The notes beneath the pieces were generated by a model. The model worked only from the letters and a program-made list of their open reading frames with translations, was not told where the DNA came from and did no database searches. A stretch of 64,000 nucleotides of DNA from Cladopsammia gracilis (taxonomy: Eukaryota; Cnidaria; Anthozoa; Scleractinia; Dendrophylliidae): the NCBI GenBank assembly GCA_022457155.1, contig JAJGOT010000273.1:630001-694000 (forward strand). Reading direction: 5' to 3'. The translations under genes were made by a program, and so were the position numbers. This document shows, one piece after another, positions 11,147 through 23,185 of this stretch. How positions within the stretch are numbered: position 1 is the stretch's first letter; the number at the start of each line of letters is the position of its first letter.

Positions 11147-11503
11147 GCCATTTATACGACAGAAAATAAGACGCGTCTTACATAAGACGCGACTTAAATA
11201 AGACGCGAACCGATCGTATAAACAGTACAAAATAAGCATTCGTGTCTTATTTTAGACGCGACTTATTTTTTAAGTTCTTATTTTGTCCGCGTCATAAATA
11301 AGACGTGAACTTCCTCGTATAAATGCTTTCGTGTCCTAAATAAGATGTGAACAACAAGTGCGCCGTATCAAAATAAGACGTGAACCATTTATACGTGATC
11401 TTCGCGTCTTATGTTGGACGCAAACGTATAAATGGTACACTTCGCATCTTATTTAAGTCGCGTCTTAGATAAGACGCGTCTTATTTTCTCCCGTATAAAT
11501 GGC
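11147..11503. mobile_element. MITE with long TIRs built of TAAGACGCG units
   Basis: A 357-bp non-coding element. The left end GCCATTTATACG and the right end CGTATAAATGGC are perfect complements, and the inverted arms continue for about 75 bp with few differences (AGAAAATAAGACGCGTCTTA on both sides). The interior repeats variants of TAAGACGCG and its complement many times, and CGTATAAA recurs inside, so the whole element can fold back on itself. No convincing target-site duplication is visible, so the superfamily is left open. Confidence 0.85.
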
Positions 11504-11834
11504 ACTAATATCTTCTCAGTTAAGGCCGTAATAATGCCAATGTATGTCTTGAATCGAAACGCTGAAATCATTTATAAAATGGTTGTTAAAATGCTTGCTT
11601 TGTCATTCAATTCAGAACAACAAACTTTTACTTGTACACGAATAGAACTGTAGAAAGAATTGCAGCAAACAATAACTTCTACATTTGCACAATTAGTTTG
11701 TTCAGCAAAATCACGAGATCCCTTGCATACTATTGCATAATCAAAGCGCAATTTTTATCACCGTCAATACATTCTACCATGTACCTAAATCTATTAATGG
11801 CAATGATTTGAAATTTGAAAGATTATTGATACCG

Positions 11835-11965
11835 TAGGTAACGTGAGATATCGAAACTAAATAAGAACTGTGATACCTTTGTGGTGACGTAGCGTGAGAT
11901 AATTATGACAAGTTCATGACATCCCAATACCCTAGGGAAATTAACAATAGGTCCGGGGGTGCTCC
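11835..11965 (+). repeat. Direct repeat A, copy 1
   Basis: About 130 bp repeated 327 bp downstream (12162-12299). Both copies start TAGGTAACGTGAGATATCG and end with GGGGGTGCTCC. Copy 2 has a short extra piece near the middle (repeated GACAAGTTC). Confidence 0.75.
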
Positions 11966-12161
11966 TCAAAAAACGCAAAGTTCATGCTATTTTGCTCTGC
12001 CATATCGCTCATATTAAAACACAAACTTTTCTGTCCCATTTAACTTTCTCAAAACGTCTCCATTCGTAAAAATACACCGTGAAATTCTCAAACTGCGTTT
12101 CTCAAAACGCATCCCTTCTAAAGCAGCTTCAATGGCTTTACGACAAATGATTGAAACTGAT

Positions 12162-12299
12162 AGGTAACGTGAGATATCGAAACTTAAAGAAGGACTTAAT
12201 ACCTTTGCGGTAATGTAATGTGAGATATGACAAGTTCATGACAAGTTCTGACATCCCAATACCCTTGGGAAATTAACAATAGGTTCGGGGGTGCTCCCC
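12162..12299 (+). repeat. Direct repeat A, copy 2
   Basis: Second copy of the 11835-11965 repeat, same orientation. The intervening sequence is non-coding. Confidence 0.75.
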
Positions 12300-12479
12300 A
12301 AAATTTTAGTGGCAGTATGTGATGCCTTTCTTGAAATCCTAACCGGTTTAACCAACCATATCCTCAATGCCCTAATATAGCTTCTATAAAGAAGGGACAA
12401 GAAACCCCCCCGGACAAAAGTCCACAAAATTTTGTTAACATCTTTTGTCCCTTTTCGTACTCGACTCCGAAATCTCGCT

Positions 12480-13231
12480 TAATGCGCATGCGCATTAACG
12501 AGATAAAAAGGAAGGAAAGCCAGGCAGAGCCTGAAAAAGTTGACGAAGCAACACAGGAAGCTGCTGTCTTTAGAAAAAGGCCAAAATAAGCAACAATGAA
12601 CTCTATAGGGAGTATGTAGAAGGGAGGAAAAAGGAGGCCACATGGAAGAAGATAGGTTCCAATGCTGACAGTAGCAAAGCAGAGGAAAAGGCAACAAAAA
12701 GTGCATACACTGTAGAAGAGGATTGAAAACGAGAGAATAAAGAGATACATTCGAGAGAAAAGAGCAAAGAGAAGAGACGGGAGAGCAAACTGGAGGAAAG
12801 AAAAAGGCAAGGAGAAAACCTCAAGAGAAGAGAGATGGAGATTGAGGAAAGGAAACAGGTAGAGAGATGGAAATAGGAGGTGGGAGGGAAAGAAGCAATT
12901 GGAGGAAAGGAAATGGGGAAAAGAAAAGCAAGAGAGTGATAGAGAGGTGACGAAAATTCAGCAGATTTTGGAAGACGATGATGACGATGATTGGGACCAG
13001 TCACTGGGGATGGGGAATCTAAGCAGGTGGCCAGTTGCATTGTCACCAAACCTCACACCATGGCTGCCTGAGCTAAGAGCCGGTACAGATGTCTGCAGAA
13101 ACTGTCCTTCCCAGGGGCAGGTTATGCCGTTCGTAAAAAATAGTTTCTCTAATAATTATAAGGGAAACTACAGTATACTCAAAAATAAATTCTCTTCGTT
13201 TATTTTTTATGCCATAAGTTTGTTCATGTAG
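12480..13231 (+). pseudogene. Degraded charged-protein coding region
   Basis: A purine-rich stretch whose + strand frames encode Lys/Glu/Arg-dominated sequence from about 12540 to 12950, with stops and frame changes. It ends in the best frame at 12899-13150, with an acidic run (DDDDDDW) and a short Cys-containing tail. A composition of alternating Lys and Glu suggests a long charged helix or coiled coil. The long frames on the - strand here are shadows of the purine bias. No family is recognised. It may be the tail of a decayed element-encoded DNA-binding protein. Confidence 0.3.
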
Positions 13232-15303
13232 TCTTTTGCCATAAGCCTGAATTCAGCACTATTAAAAGCGGTACAATTTACTTCAGCTATTTGCGTTCAG
13301 TGATTCCATTGTGAATGGCTTCGCCAACCATTCTGTAAGCAATTAATTTTATTCACCCATTAGAACAAATGGACAACCAAACCATTCAACTTACTGATTC
13401 ATCCGTTCAACATTTTGTCATACCCGTTCTAACGGATAACCAAGCTTTGAACATTTTGACTCACCTGTTCGAACAGATAACCAAACCGTTCGAATAATTT
13501 ATTCATCCGTTCGAATGGTTAGTCAAACCATTCAAATGCTTTGAGGACCGTTCGTTATCACATATCACATAAATCATATCATTAATTATGTCATTAATTA
13601 TGTCTGCCAGCCTTTGTCAGAAGGTGGCCTTAATTTCGTAAACTTTAGAACCTCAGTATGGTGAAATCTCATCCTTTAGCTTGGATAGATAGACTGCTCT
13701 GACAGTGATTCCAATGACAATTGGAAAGCCATACCAAATTATTTAGATAAATATGGGGGCTTACTCTTTCTTCTTACATATAAATGTAATTACAATACGC
13801 AAACATAACAACTTGATAAAACCACTTTGGTAAAATTTGAATTGGAGGCATCTCTATTTTTATCATAAGAACAACATTTTGTTCACCATGGTAACTTTGA
13901 ACTGAGGATTTAAAGGAGTTTCAATTTGCATTAAAGCATTATATAACAGGAGCCATCAGCTCAGGGCTTCACATGAACATGAACGCCAAATTTTCGGTTT
14001 GGCAATATGACATTTCACAGTCTGTGACCAACAGCCAACAGTGTTGTCATTAAGTAGCTTACTTAAATTTACCTTAAGTTGTTGCAGGCAACAAAGTAGC
14101 ACCACCTTCCTTTACATAGCCAAGAAAAATGAAGATTGTGGGAATATCCTTCTTGTCCTGCACTTTTTGGGCCAAGCCCTGGCATCACGCTGGCATGCAC
14201 TTAAACAACGCAATGCAGACAGCTGTAATTTTCAATATCAAAATTCTCTCCTTTATTTTGAGGTGAAATTTGCCAAATTCCTTAAAGATAGTGCAAAATA
14301 TTAATTTGACAATTTGGCAATGTTTACGACATGAAAGCAAGTTCGTATGGCAAAAACGGCTAATTTGAAGCAATGTTTATTTTTTTCCCAATTTAGTCAC
14401 TTACCTTAGTTTTCGAACAAGACCTTCAATTATTTTAACCTGCTAAAATTTCATCTGTGGAACATATCATTGACATGGTTATTATTGGCACCAAATATTA
14501 CCTTATGTAGTGATTAATCTAATCACTAATTCAAAGGCACAATTACTTAAAATTATATTGTTTCAATTTCAGATTTCCACAGGCGAATTTACCCCAAAAC
14601 GTACAGTGCAAGCATTGTAAACCGAAACATTGGCCAGGTGGCGATTGAAACAAGAAATGGTCGAGTTATCACAAACAAAGACTGCAGACGAAAAAAAAAA
14701 CAAAACTGGTTTGAATCTCGAGTTGATAGTTGGAAAGGAGATCTCCAGTGACAAAGATTATTTGACAAACATCTTGTGCTGTGCAAACAGAAACAAACCC
14801 TAGTTTGGAAGCTTTATGAAGTCAGAGAAAGCTTCAAATCGTCAAGGAAGGCCATCGCAGCAGAGAAAGGAGGGATAACTTCCGTAAAAAGGATAGCACG
14901 CACTGTGGATCCTGATCGTGATATGCACGGGCGATGAAGAAATTCACAACAACAAGAGAGCGCTGTTTGTAGCAAGTGATGATCACAACAGAAGTGGACT
15001 TTGGGATTTCCATGAGGAAGAGAGCACTTTAACCAAGGTTTCAGTTTGAAAAAAATTATTCATGGCTATGATTTGCCAGGGAAAAACCAGACTTGATAGA
15101 TTTGTCTTCAGGAAACTTGAGAATCGACTAATTAAGCTACATTATCTCAAGCTACAAGCAAGTCACGTTTCATTGCACCTAATACCTTGTGATTGACAGT
15201 TCTGTCCCCAAGGGCTACTCTGATTGGTCTAAGTGCAGCAACCCGTTTTTGGGTCACTAGAAATGGCGCCAATCAAGTGTGAAAAGTCCCTCGTCTGGCG
15301 GAT
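13232..15303. other. Mostly unassigned, with a CCGTTCGAA minisatellite
   Basis: Between about 13370 and 13560 variants of CCGTTCGAA / CCATTCAA recur every 15-35 bp, forming a degenerate minisatellite. A + strand frame at 14041-14304 and short frames at 14580-14760 show no motif. The remainder is AT-rich without a recognised gene. Confidence 0.4.
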
Positions 15304-15311
15304 TATAAATA
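15304..15311 (+). promoter_or_regulatory. TATA box (TATAAATA)
   Basis: TATAAATA lies about 180 bp upstream of the ATG at 15493 that begins the Mutator-like pseudogene. Position and orientation fit a Pol II core promoter carried by the element. Confidence 0.4.
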
Positions 15312-15492
15312 TAAGACGAGTGACTTTATTGAAATTCTACACCTAAGTGTGCTTTTCATCCATTGAAAGTTAGATCAAATCTTGCCTTTGTGATTGACCT
15401 GAAGAACTAGTGATTGGGGAGATGTGAAATCAGATATGAATGGTGTGTAAAATAATGTGCTCAGATGCAGAGTGTGGACAGTTGAGATTGCA

Positions 15493-16950
15493 ATGGCTGA
15501 AGAGAAAGAACTGAATGTGCAGATCAACACCAAGAAAGAGATACCTTTGACATCAGATAAGCAGTTTCACTTGGTACTACACTCTAAGAAGAATAAGGCC
15601 GGAACCTCTGGCACGATCAATTTTCCTTCTGAATGGCAAGAACGGTGATATCGTAAAGAATACATGCATCATACAGTACCACATCCTAAATGGTAGTGGT
15701 GATACAGCAGAATTCACTGTCCAGGCACATGGCAACACCAATTCTGCCTTCAACAAAGCATTCTTTCCCTCTAACAAAAGCATGTTGGAGACGATTAGAA
15801 AGGGCATTCAAGTGAAAACCTCTGGCACTTTAGTTTATTCAACACTGATCAGCAATGCTGGTGGTGCTGGTGGCACTGGTAGTGCATGCACAGCCAGTCA
15901 TTTGCCAAGGTCTCGCCAACAAATCTAACTTGAAATCCTGGCTCAGTGGGCAACACTGACCCTGTGAATGATCTCATTTATGCAAGGGACAAGGAAGAGA
16001 TTGTCATGAACCACATGGATTTTCTTGTAGACACATGGGTACTGGGAACAAAAGTCATGTGGTTGGGACCTTGTGTGATTTCACACAGTCTAAAGGCCTG
16101 ACATCCATTCAGCATTGTTCCAACATTTAACATGGGGCAGTTTGAGGTACCGGTAACTCCAACAGTTCACCACAACTTGATCCTGACAAGCTAGCATACC
16201 AATCAACATCCGGTATTCTTAGGGCCAAGGATGGTGCACCACAAGAAGGACTGTGGTACTTTCAAAATTTTGTCATCAACCTATGTCTCGAAGTGTAAAG
16301 GTTTCATAAATGCAAGGGGATTTTTCACAGATGGCGAAGCTACACTTCAGAGAGCATTTGAAGATGACTTGAGTAACACCACTACTCTGCGATGGTTTAG
16401 GCACTTTGAGGGAAATTGCAAGGAGCAGTTGAGGGCAATTGGAATCAAAGATCCTTTCGAACAAAAGTTTTTTATTAAAAAAACACATTTGGCATAAAGG
16501 GTAAAATACAAGGGAATTCTAGACGCAGAGGACAAAAGCGACTTAAGACAACGACTTAATGCTGCCAAAAGTAAAATGGACGAGAGAGATCTTAGACAAA
16601 AGCTGTCATTTGTGTGTGCCAAAGTATGGTGCTTTTCTTGAGGAAAAGTATGCTGTGATGAAGAAATGCATGATCACTAAAGTCAAGAAAAGCTGGTCTA
16701 CCCGATGACAAAACAGTGAATCCTGTGCAGCAAATCCTGTGCACCAATGCCTCTGAGTCCATGAATAATACGATGAAGGCTGCAAGAAATGCTTTCTTGC
16801 GAGACAACCCAGGTGTATCGAAGCTCAGCAAGCTACAGTTCACAAGGCATGTATTTGAATCTGTACATGAACGCCAGCAAGAGGTCAATGTGACCATTTC
16901 AGGTTTAAGCAGTCAATACGAACTCTCGTCCTATTTAAGGCACCTCTAAG
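15493..16950 (+). pseudogene. Mutator-like (MULE) transposase pseudogene 1
   Basis: The frame starts at ATG 15493 with a charged N-terminus. It continues in other phases through 15640-15930, with a Gly-rich loop near 15860. It then gives a transposase-like core: HHKKDCGTFKILSSTY near 16235, DGEATLQRAFEDD near 16335 and RWFRHFEGNCKEQLR near 16395. The order hydrophobic-HxKKD-TF, then DGE, then a Phe/His-rich RxFxHFxxN strand matches the catalytic region of MULE-type DDE transposases; DGE would hold a catalytic Asp. Another frame at 16716-16949 supplies the alpha-helical C-terminal part (NASESMNNTMKAARN). Several frameshifts and stops (for example the TAA at 16495) show that it is dead. The MULE call is from motif order and is moderately secure. 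Confidence 0.6.
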
Positions 16951-16992
16951 TACCTGTTGATCTTTGGGTCGAACGGAATGAATATGAGTGGC

Positions 16993-17878
16993 AAACTTAC
17001 CTAGGAAGGTGAACAAGCTAAGTGCTGAAGAAATACTCAGTTGCAAGGACGTGTCATGGCCAAAAGATGAAAATCAGGCTATGCAGTGTCAAACAGAATT
17101 CCTGGAACCCAGTGTCAATGTTGCGCAGATACCAAAACCGAATTTGGCTACAGCTCAGACAACGCTTGTTTTCTCAGGGATGAAGTCAAGAAACTGTTGA
17201 ATCAACCCAATGCCACACTGCAAAAGCCCTCCCTAGAAATCAATGGCGACTGCGAGTATGATGTTGCAAGCAAACACTCCAAGACTGGGCATGTTCAGGT
17301 GAACATCTACATTGACCATACAATGTGCAGCTGTGTAAGATACAGACATTGCCCAGTTTCAAACCGAGAGAGACTGGCACTAATGTAATTCTATCCGGAC
17401 GGAAGTGGATCGTCCACCATAAGCCTGACATTCTCAAACTTACCTAGGAAGGTGAACAAGCTAAGTGCTGAAGAAATACTCAGTTGCAAGGACGTGTCAT
17501 GGCCAAAAGATGAAAATCAGGCTATGCAGTGTGAAACAAAATTCCTGGAACCCAGTGTCAATGTTGCGCAGATACCAAAACCGAATTTGGCCACAGCTCA
17601 GACAACGCTTGTTTTCTCAGGGATGAAGTCAAGAAACTGTTGAATCATCCCAATGCCACACCGCAAAAGCCCTCCCTAGAAATCAATGGCGACTGCGAAT
17701 ATGATGTTGCAAGCAAACATTCCAAGACTGGGCATGTTCAGGTGAACATCTACAGTGACTATACAATGTGCAGCTGTGGAAGATACAGACATTGCCCAGT
17801 TTCAAACCGAGAGAGACTGGCACTAATGTAATTCTATCCGGACGGAACTGGATCGTCCACCATAAGCCTGACATTCTC
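16993..17878 (+). repeat. 443-bp tandem duplication in MULE pseudogene tail
   Basis: Two head-to-tail copies, 16993-17435 and 17436-17878, both starting AAACTTACCTAGGAAGG and differing at only a small number of positions. Each encodes the same Cys-containing segment in more than one frame (near 17320 and 17765: VNIY-D-TMCSC-RYRHCPV). The CxC pair after a beta-like strand recalls the SWIM zinc finger found at the C-terminus of MULE transposases, but the final C-x-H is not clear, so SWIM is only tentative. The high identity implies a recent duplication compared with the decay of the gene body. Confidence 0.85.
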
Positions 17879-18752
17879 GACCTTTTCTTGTTTGCTTTTC
17901 CAGTCTTTTCTGGACATGAATGACAAGGAAACTGAAAGAAAAAACAGTTTTAACAAAGAAAACTTTCCAACAATTTCCCTAGAGGAAATTAAAACAAAAA
18001 TCATCACCGAGTATCCAACAAAATGGCCTTTGGAGCTCATTCATAAATGCTTGCAATAACTGGGCCAAAGTGCCTCTGGTTCTAAGGACACTTAAACCAA
18101 AAGAATCATCAACTTTAATACGAATGTCTCAATTTTGGATAAAATAATCCAGAGGAAGAAAAGGGCTTTCGCGTTGTCGAAAGCAATATTCCACGGGAAG
18201 TTGCTCTTGGACAGGCGACTCTGGTCAATACCCAGAAGTAAACTTATTGTGCCGTTTTGTTTATGATAACAAACAGGTGTGACAAATTCTTTTGTTAGTT
18301 TAAACTGTGTACAACCAAGGGCTTCCTGTGTGAAAGAAAGTATATTTTAGACCAGTGATTTGAGAAATGTGAATCATTCAAGTTTATTTCTAAACAGTAG
18401 CTGTTCAATTTTAAAATTCTATGCAGTTAAACTTAAATAATTTATTTAGTCATTGTAACAGTTCATTGGAACTGATCATGGACGATCATGGAAAACTCAG
18501 ATCTGGTTCCTTGTCACCCACGGACTATGTGACACTTGTAAACAAAAACGTTACAAAGGCCTACAATAAGACAAACCCCAACCTCCCAGACATGATAACC
18601 TCAAGAGACAAGCAAATTATGGATCTTGAACTTGATGGCAGAATTTAAGTCTCAGCATCCAGAGACTCATTCATAATGCTAAAAGACCACAAACTGAAAT
18701 TTATAAATAACCCGACCTCCAGACATAAATCCAAGTAGATCAGAAATTGGCA
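17879..18752. other. Unassigned stretch
   Basis: Short open frames (18421-18648 on +) are Asn/Leu/Asp-rich and give no family match; they may be remnants of an element C-terminus. Nothing else recognised. Confidence 0.3.
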
Positions 18753-20973
18753 TTAAGGTGGCTCCATATTGTTCAGCCCTCTCGTCTTTTGCATGCCATT
18801 ACAGCTAGCCCGATGGTGTGGCTAAAGATCTTTTACTTGAAACCAGTAAATTTTTCATCAGTCAACAAAGTGGTATCCAAACGACATTATCATTTGTTGC
18901 CATGGCAACGCGAAATTAGGTCAAAAATACGCTATTTTCGACCATTTGAGGCTAATAACTTATAAACTACACGGTGCAAGTTTTTGTTTTCGATTTATTT
19001 TTGTTTAATTGGCAAGAGAAACATTTTAACAATTTTTTAAAAATTTCTGTACATAGAGTTCAGAGCTACCTTAAATTTATGTAAAAACAAGAGGCTACTA
19101 TTGTAGCCTACACTCATGCGCTTGCGTAAGCAAGTTTTATGGTTTGTTTTGAACGGGTCACGCACCCCTTCCCCCCTCGACGAATTTTGCGTGACACACT
19201 AAAGAACACGCTAAAACACGTTTTTAAGTCGTGAATACGACTTATTGCGATTGCTGGAGAAAAGTCACTCGCTCATCGTAAACTTTAGGAACACTGTTTG
19301 ACATGCGCCGGTTCTCGTCTGATCACCGAAGTTAAGCCCTGTCGGGCGAGGTTAGTACTTGGATGGGTGACCGATTGGGAATACCTCGTGTCGTAGGATT
19401 ATCATTTTTCTTTCCTTCACTCCGTTTCATTTTTCATTTTTTTGGTTCCGTCAAGGAGCCACTTGTCCTGAGGAGGGCAAACTGAAGCCAAACGGTCATG
19501 AAAACAAAGCATACATTCGACGATATTCCAACGACAACGAATGGGCGACGAAGTTTGTCCGTAATTTTCATTTTCGCTAGTAAACACATTCCTTCGTGTT
19601 AATACTAGCTATGCACGAAGGTTTTAAGGTTTTAGAGATCCTCTTTGGTAAAATATATTGATACGTGGATCTGCAACATAAGGGAAGTACCTTGTGTAGG
19701 GTAGGAAAAGGTCCCCGATGGTTGTTTCATTTTCACGACTTGGCTCGCAAGGAGCCTTTGATCTGTCTCGCTTTGAATATTTAATTTATTGATTCCCGAT
19801 CAAATACACACTCGTCTTTTATTTCCCAAACCGTGACTTATTCCCGTTACATTTGAAAAGACTACTTTTAAAAGCAATGAAATCAGCAAACGACCGGGCT
19901 ATTTTTTTTCAATTTTAGCGAATCTCAATAACAGAATTATGCACAAAAACTTTTACTCGGTCTAGAATGACTAGTACGACTAATTTTCGAATAAAATATG
20001 CCAGTTGTATCGAACATTGCCCTAGAAACTGATTTGGAAATGAAAATTGCAAAACATACACAGACATATTTGCGTAGGCGACGCGTATGAAGTTAGATAT
20101 TTTGTTTACATATAAATAATCACATGTCATTACGATTGAATTTTAGCATGTTTTATAATTATTTCCTCAAAACTAACCAGAACACAGAGAAAAGTGAATC
20201 ACAAATTGATATCAACATAAATTCTCACCAAAAAATTGTAATTTCTTTTACGGTAAAGTCCCTCATCTGTAATAAATCTGCTTCTTCGGTTTTGATCGCC
20301 CCGCACTGATAGCAGCGTATGAATTTCCTTGAAGCAAGATTCAGTTGCTGAAAGCTCTCCTTTTTCTCCACTATAGCGGCTTTGGGTATTCTTTAAAGCT
20401 TTCTCTTTCCATTTTGAATATTTTAAATGTGAGTTATTAATGCGATGACACGAAACTACGGTTTTAAAAACCAAGCACATGCCGAGCGCAGCAGCCATTT
20501 TTGTAGAATATGTTGGTGACCCGAGGACCCGGTCACTAAAATATGCGTGCATAAATTTGCATGCAAAATCGTGACACAAAAAATAATAAAAACAAGAAAA
20601 ATGGAGCCGAAACCTTACCTCATGCTGCTTCGCGCATGAGTAATGACATCTCTGAATTCTATGTACAGATTTTTTTAAAAATTGGCACAAATGTTTGTGA
20701 TGTTTATATGACGAAAATATATAAAAATCAAAAAAATTCACCGAGCAGTTTTGAAGTTATTAGCCTCAAAAGGTTGAAAATGGGGTCTTTTTGGCCTCTT
20801 TTTACGTTGCCATGGTAGCAAATTTTGATGTCGTAGCAACCTAAATTTGTCCATTGGTTAAGTGTTTACAAACCTGTACTAAACGTTGTCTCTTAACTTT
20901 ACTGGTGTAGCTGTGATTGAATATCATAGATGTATCATGATAGGAATGTTTAAACTATTAAGAGCCACCTTAA
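18753..20973. mobile_element. 2.2-kb inverted-repeat element enclosing a 5S fragment
   Basis: The left end TTAAGGTGGCTC and the right end GAGCCACCTTAA are perfect 12-bp inverted repeats. Inside them, 18895-19066 and 20650-20823 are a second pair of inverted arms of about 170 bp with roughly 75-80% similarity; both include GTTGCCATGG, GAGGCTAATAACTT and TCTGTACATAGA. The middle holds a 5S rRNA fragment and AT-rich DNA but no coding frame of note. Because both ends carry TTAA, insertion at TTAA is possible, but a duplication cannot be separated from the repeat itself. It is most likely a non-autonomous foldback element, perhaps with secondary insertions in its centre. Confidence 0.7.
19302..19399 (+). 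rRNA. 5S rRNA fragment, 5'-truncated
   Basis: The sequence from GCGCCGGTTCTCGTCTGATC to ACCTCGTGTCGTAGGAT matches the layout of a eukaryotic 5S rRNA from about nucleotide 25 to the end. It includes the internal promoter region (GAAGTTAAGCCCTG, box A-like) and GGATGGGTGACC (box C). The first 20-25 nucleotides are missing and replaced by unrelated sequence. The 3' side is followed by a T-run within about ten bases. It is probably a pseudogene or a 5S-derived SINE head, not a working 5S gene. Confidence 0.85.
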
Positions 20974-21189
20974 CAGTAAAAATATCCTTGACTGCATAAA
21001 CACAAATTATACAAGCAACTAAAGTGAATCTGTGGAAAATTACTAACAATGCCATACAATGGTGCAAAGCAATTCCAGATAAGGAAAAACACGCATTTAT
21101 CACCTTTGATGTCAAACGGAAACCTGGCCAGCCCTTCAAGTGTCAGTGGCTTGAAATTGTCAGGCTAAGTAAAGAAACCCTCTACAACA

Positions 21190-21700
21190 CATTGGAAAGA
21201 TAAGAAGTTTGGCTTTATTCCAAATCCCAAGTCGGCACGAGCTAAATTTCTTAATGAAGATGTTCTACCCTTTTTTTATGAATGCCAATGGAAGTGGTCA
21301 AGAAATGCACGAGATTTTGTGAGACCTTCACTGCCAGCAGCAATCCCAAAAGGCGATTCAGAAGAGGAACCCTTAAATCCTACTGACCGCCAAGCAATTA
21401 ATTACAAGGTTAAAAAACTTCAGGATTTGAAAAAGAAATCTGAGAAGCTGAAGAGTAGCATACAGAAAGAGAATGCCCAGCGGTTTACTAAAACGTCTGG
21501 GAAAATCATCAGTGGGCAAGAGTGTGGGCAATGCTTCAATAAAAAAATGCTTGGGAATGATTGCAGAATTGCAAAGTAACATTGACCAGACTTTGATGAG
21601 GGCACAGGCCCAAAAAGAAAAACTCAAGAGAATGTATCCTTTTGCAATAGAAACATTCGTCTCGAAAAAGAGAAGAGTAAAAGAAAATAAAGCATAAGCT
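21190..21700 (+). pseudogene. Lys-rich coding fragment, unknown family
   Basis: A + strand frame is open from about 21211 to 21579, well before its first listed start, and gives a protein-like sequence (PKSARAKFLNEDVLPFFYEC, then DFVRPSLPAAIPKGDSEEE). It is followed by a Lys-rich helical region and a second frame at 21473-21697. A shift near 21205 connects it with a possible upstream coding part. No domain is recognised. Probably a decayed element gene. Confidence 0.3.
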
Positions 21701-21870
21701 ATGAAGCGGCGCCGTGAAAAAGCAGAGAAAAATTGGTAGAGAGTGTTCTTCGCAATCAGTCACTCATCATCTTATGGTGAAGTTATAACCTCCGATCATT
21801 GTAGTGTGATAGGCCTTAACACCTTAACAAAGAGAAATAGTAAGTGGTTAAAACTATTAATAAGTAATAC

Positions 21871-22007
21871 ATCAAACACGAGGAACAGTGTTTCATCAGA
21901 TTTCCAAACACCGAGAAGTGGATTGGAAAAACGAGGCGCAGCCGAGTTTTTTTAAACCACTTCAAGGTGTTTGGAAATCTGATGAAACACTGTTTCGAGT
22001 GTTTGAT
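21871..22007. repeat. Near-perfect 50-bp inverted repeat (hairpin)
   Basis: The arms 21871-21920 and 21958-22007 are complementary along almost their whole length, with mismatches only near the loop and in the middle. The left arm begins ATCAAACACG and the right arm ends TGTTTGAT. The loop is under 40 bp. This could be a very small foldback element or a solo remnant of one. Confidence 0.8.
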
Positions 22008-23021
22008 ATAGCTTCTCAAACTGATCGTTAAATGCGGAGAAAACGAAGGAATAAAATCGCCAAAATCTATGCAAATTAAGAAACGATTTCAAAACCTCCT
22101 TCACGGTAGTGATTTCCTTTGTGCTCTCGTCATGAATTATTAATGAGTTTGAGAAGTAAAGGTAAATTTACAGTGGATGCTATTGAAACAATCAGAGCAA
22201 ACGTGTCACCAGTTGTATTGAGTGCTATAGATGATAGTGATGATGATGATGATGATGATGATGAGAAGGAGGAGGATGGTAATGCTTGTGAGGGTGATGG
22301 TAATGGTAAAGATGAAGATGACTAAGGATGACAAGAAGAAGATATTAAAAAATATGTTAACATAAGTTAGGTTTATGAACACACAGTAAAGCTCTTCTAG
22401 ATTTTATACTATAAAATTTTTCCCGCGTGACTACTCTTCACATTTAAAGACTACATAAATAGAAACAGTATTTCATATGTGAATTCCTGTTGTCATATAA
22501 AGTTGGATTAATGTGGAAAATTAGATTTACTATTAACAAAAAAGATTTTACTAGCGTTTGTACGTAGTGATATGTGAATAATTTAACATGGTCCACCCCT
22601 AATGCAGTGCATTATTTTTCCTGACCCTCCGTTTTTAATGTGTTAAAAAATAGTGACCCACCCCCAATTTTTCATAGCCCACCCCCCTGTACTTTATGAC
22701 CGGTCCCTTACCTTCATACACCTTCATTCTATGATAGGCGTAATGGTGCAAAATTCAACGAATCAAAATCACTACCAACATCAACAAACAATCTGCGTTT
22801 CAACGTTTTCTTTCTAAATCACTCAAAAAAACGTCTAATCCATCAACGAAAGTAAGTCAATATCAACAAAATTTCCGTTCCACCTACCATATCACACGTT
22901 TATTTACCTTCATACAACACTTCATTTACTCATATGACCTTAACCCTCCTTCATTTACTCCAGACTAAAACCTGTACCCATAGCGTGACATGCTGGAGAG
23001 ACAGTGGAAGTGACAAAAATA
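22008..23021. other. Intergenic with GAT repeats
   Basis: Contains a (GAT)n-rich tract at about 22228-22322 that yields an acidic open frame. Farther on are several CCTTCAT / CATTTAC words spread over 22700-22940, the complements of similar words at 27340-27430. No gene recognised. Confidence 0.4.
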
Positions 23022-23185
23022 CCTGCTGGTTTAGACTGCTAGCAGTCCCTCTCTGGATAGTCGAGCGGGCGAGCAAATACGCGATCGGCGAGTGCCAAGC
23101 GAGCGAAAGTAATGCGAACCGAGGGGGCTCTGGAGAAGAGGCGGGAAGGAAAAGAGGGACTGCAGTCTCTTCTGTAACAAACGCG
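23022..23185 (+). repeat. Long inverted repeat, left arm
   Basis: About 165 bp that recurs inverted at 24152-24309. Shared landmarks in order: ACTGCTAGCAGTCCC, TCGAGCGGGCGAGC, AGCGAGCGAA, AGGCGGGA, GGGACTGCAGTC, TTCTGTAAC. The arms are GC- and CpG-rich compared with the flanks. The enclosed kilobase is AT-rich and non-coding, so the unit may be a foldback element or two opposed copies of one short repeat. Confidence 0.75.

Noticed and set aside
12364..13049. Long - strand frames of 148 codons, Ser/Leu/Phe/Pro-rich
   Set aside because: Shadow of the purine-rich + strand. The composition follows from complementing Lys/Glu codons.
20199..20741. - strand 180-codon frame inside the inverted-repeat element
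   Set aside because: Phe/His/Tyr-rich, no motif, overlaps the non-coding arm at 20650-20823. Most likely fortuitous in AT-rich DNA.
22119..22325. Acidic ORF with a long Asp run
   Set aside because: Produced by a GAT trinucleotide tract. No domain on either side.
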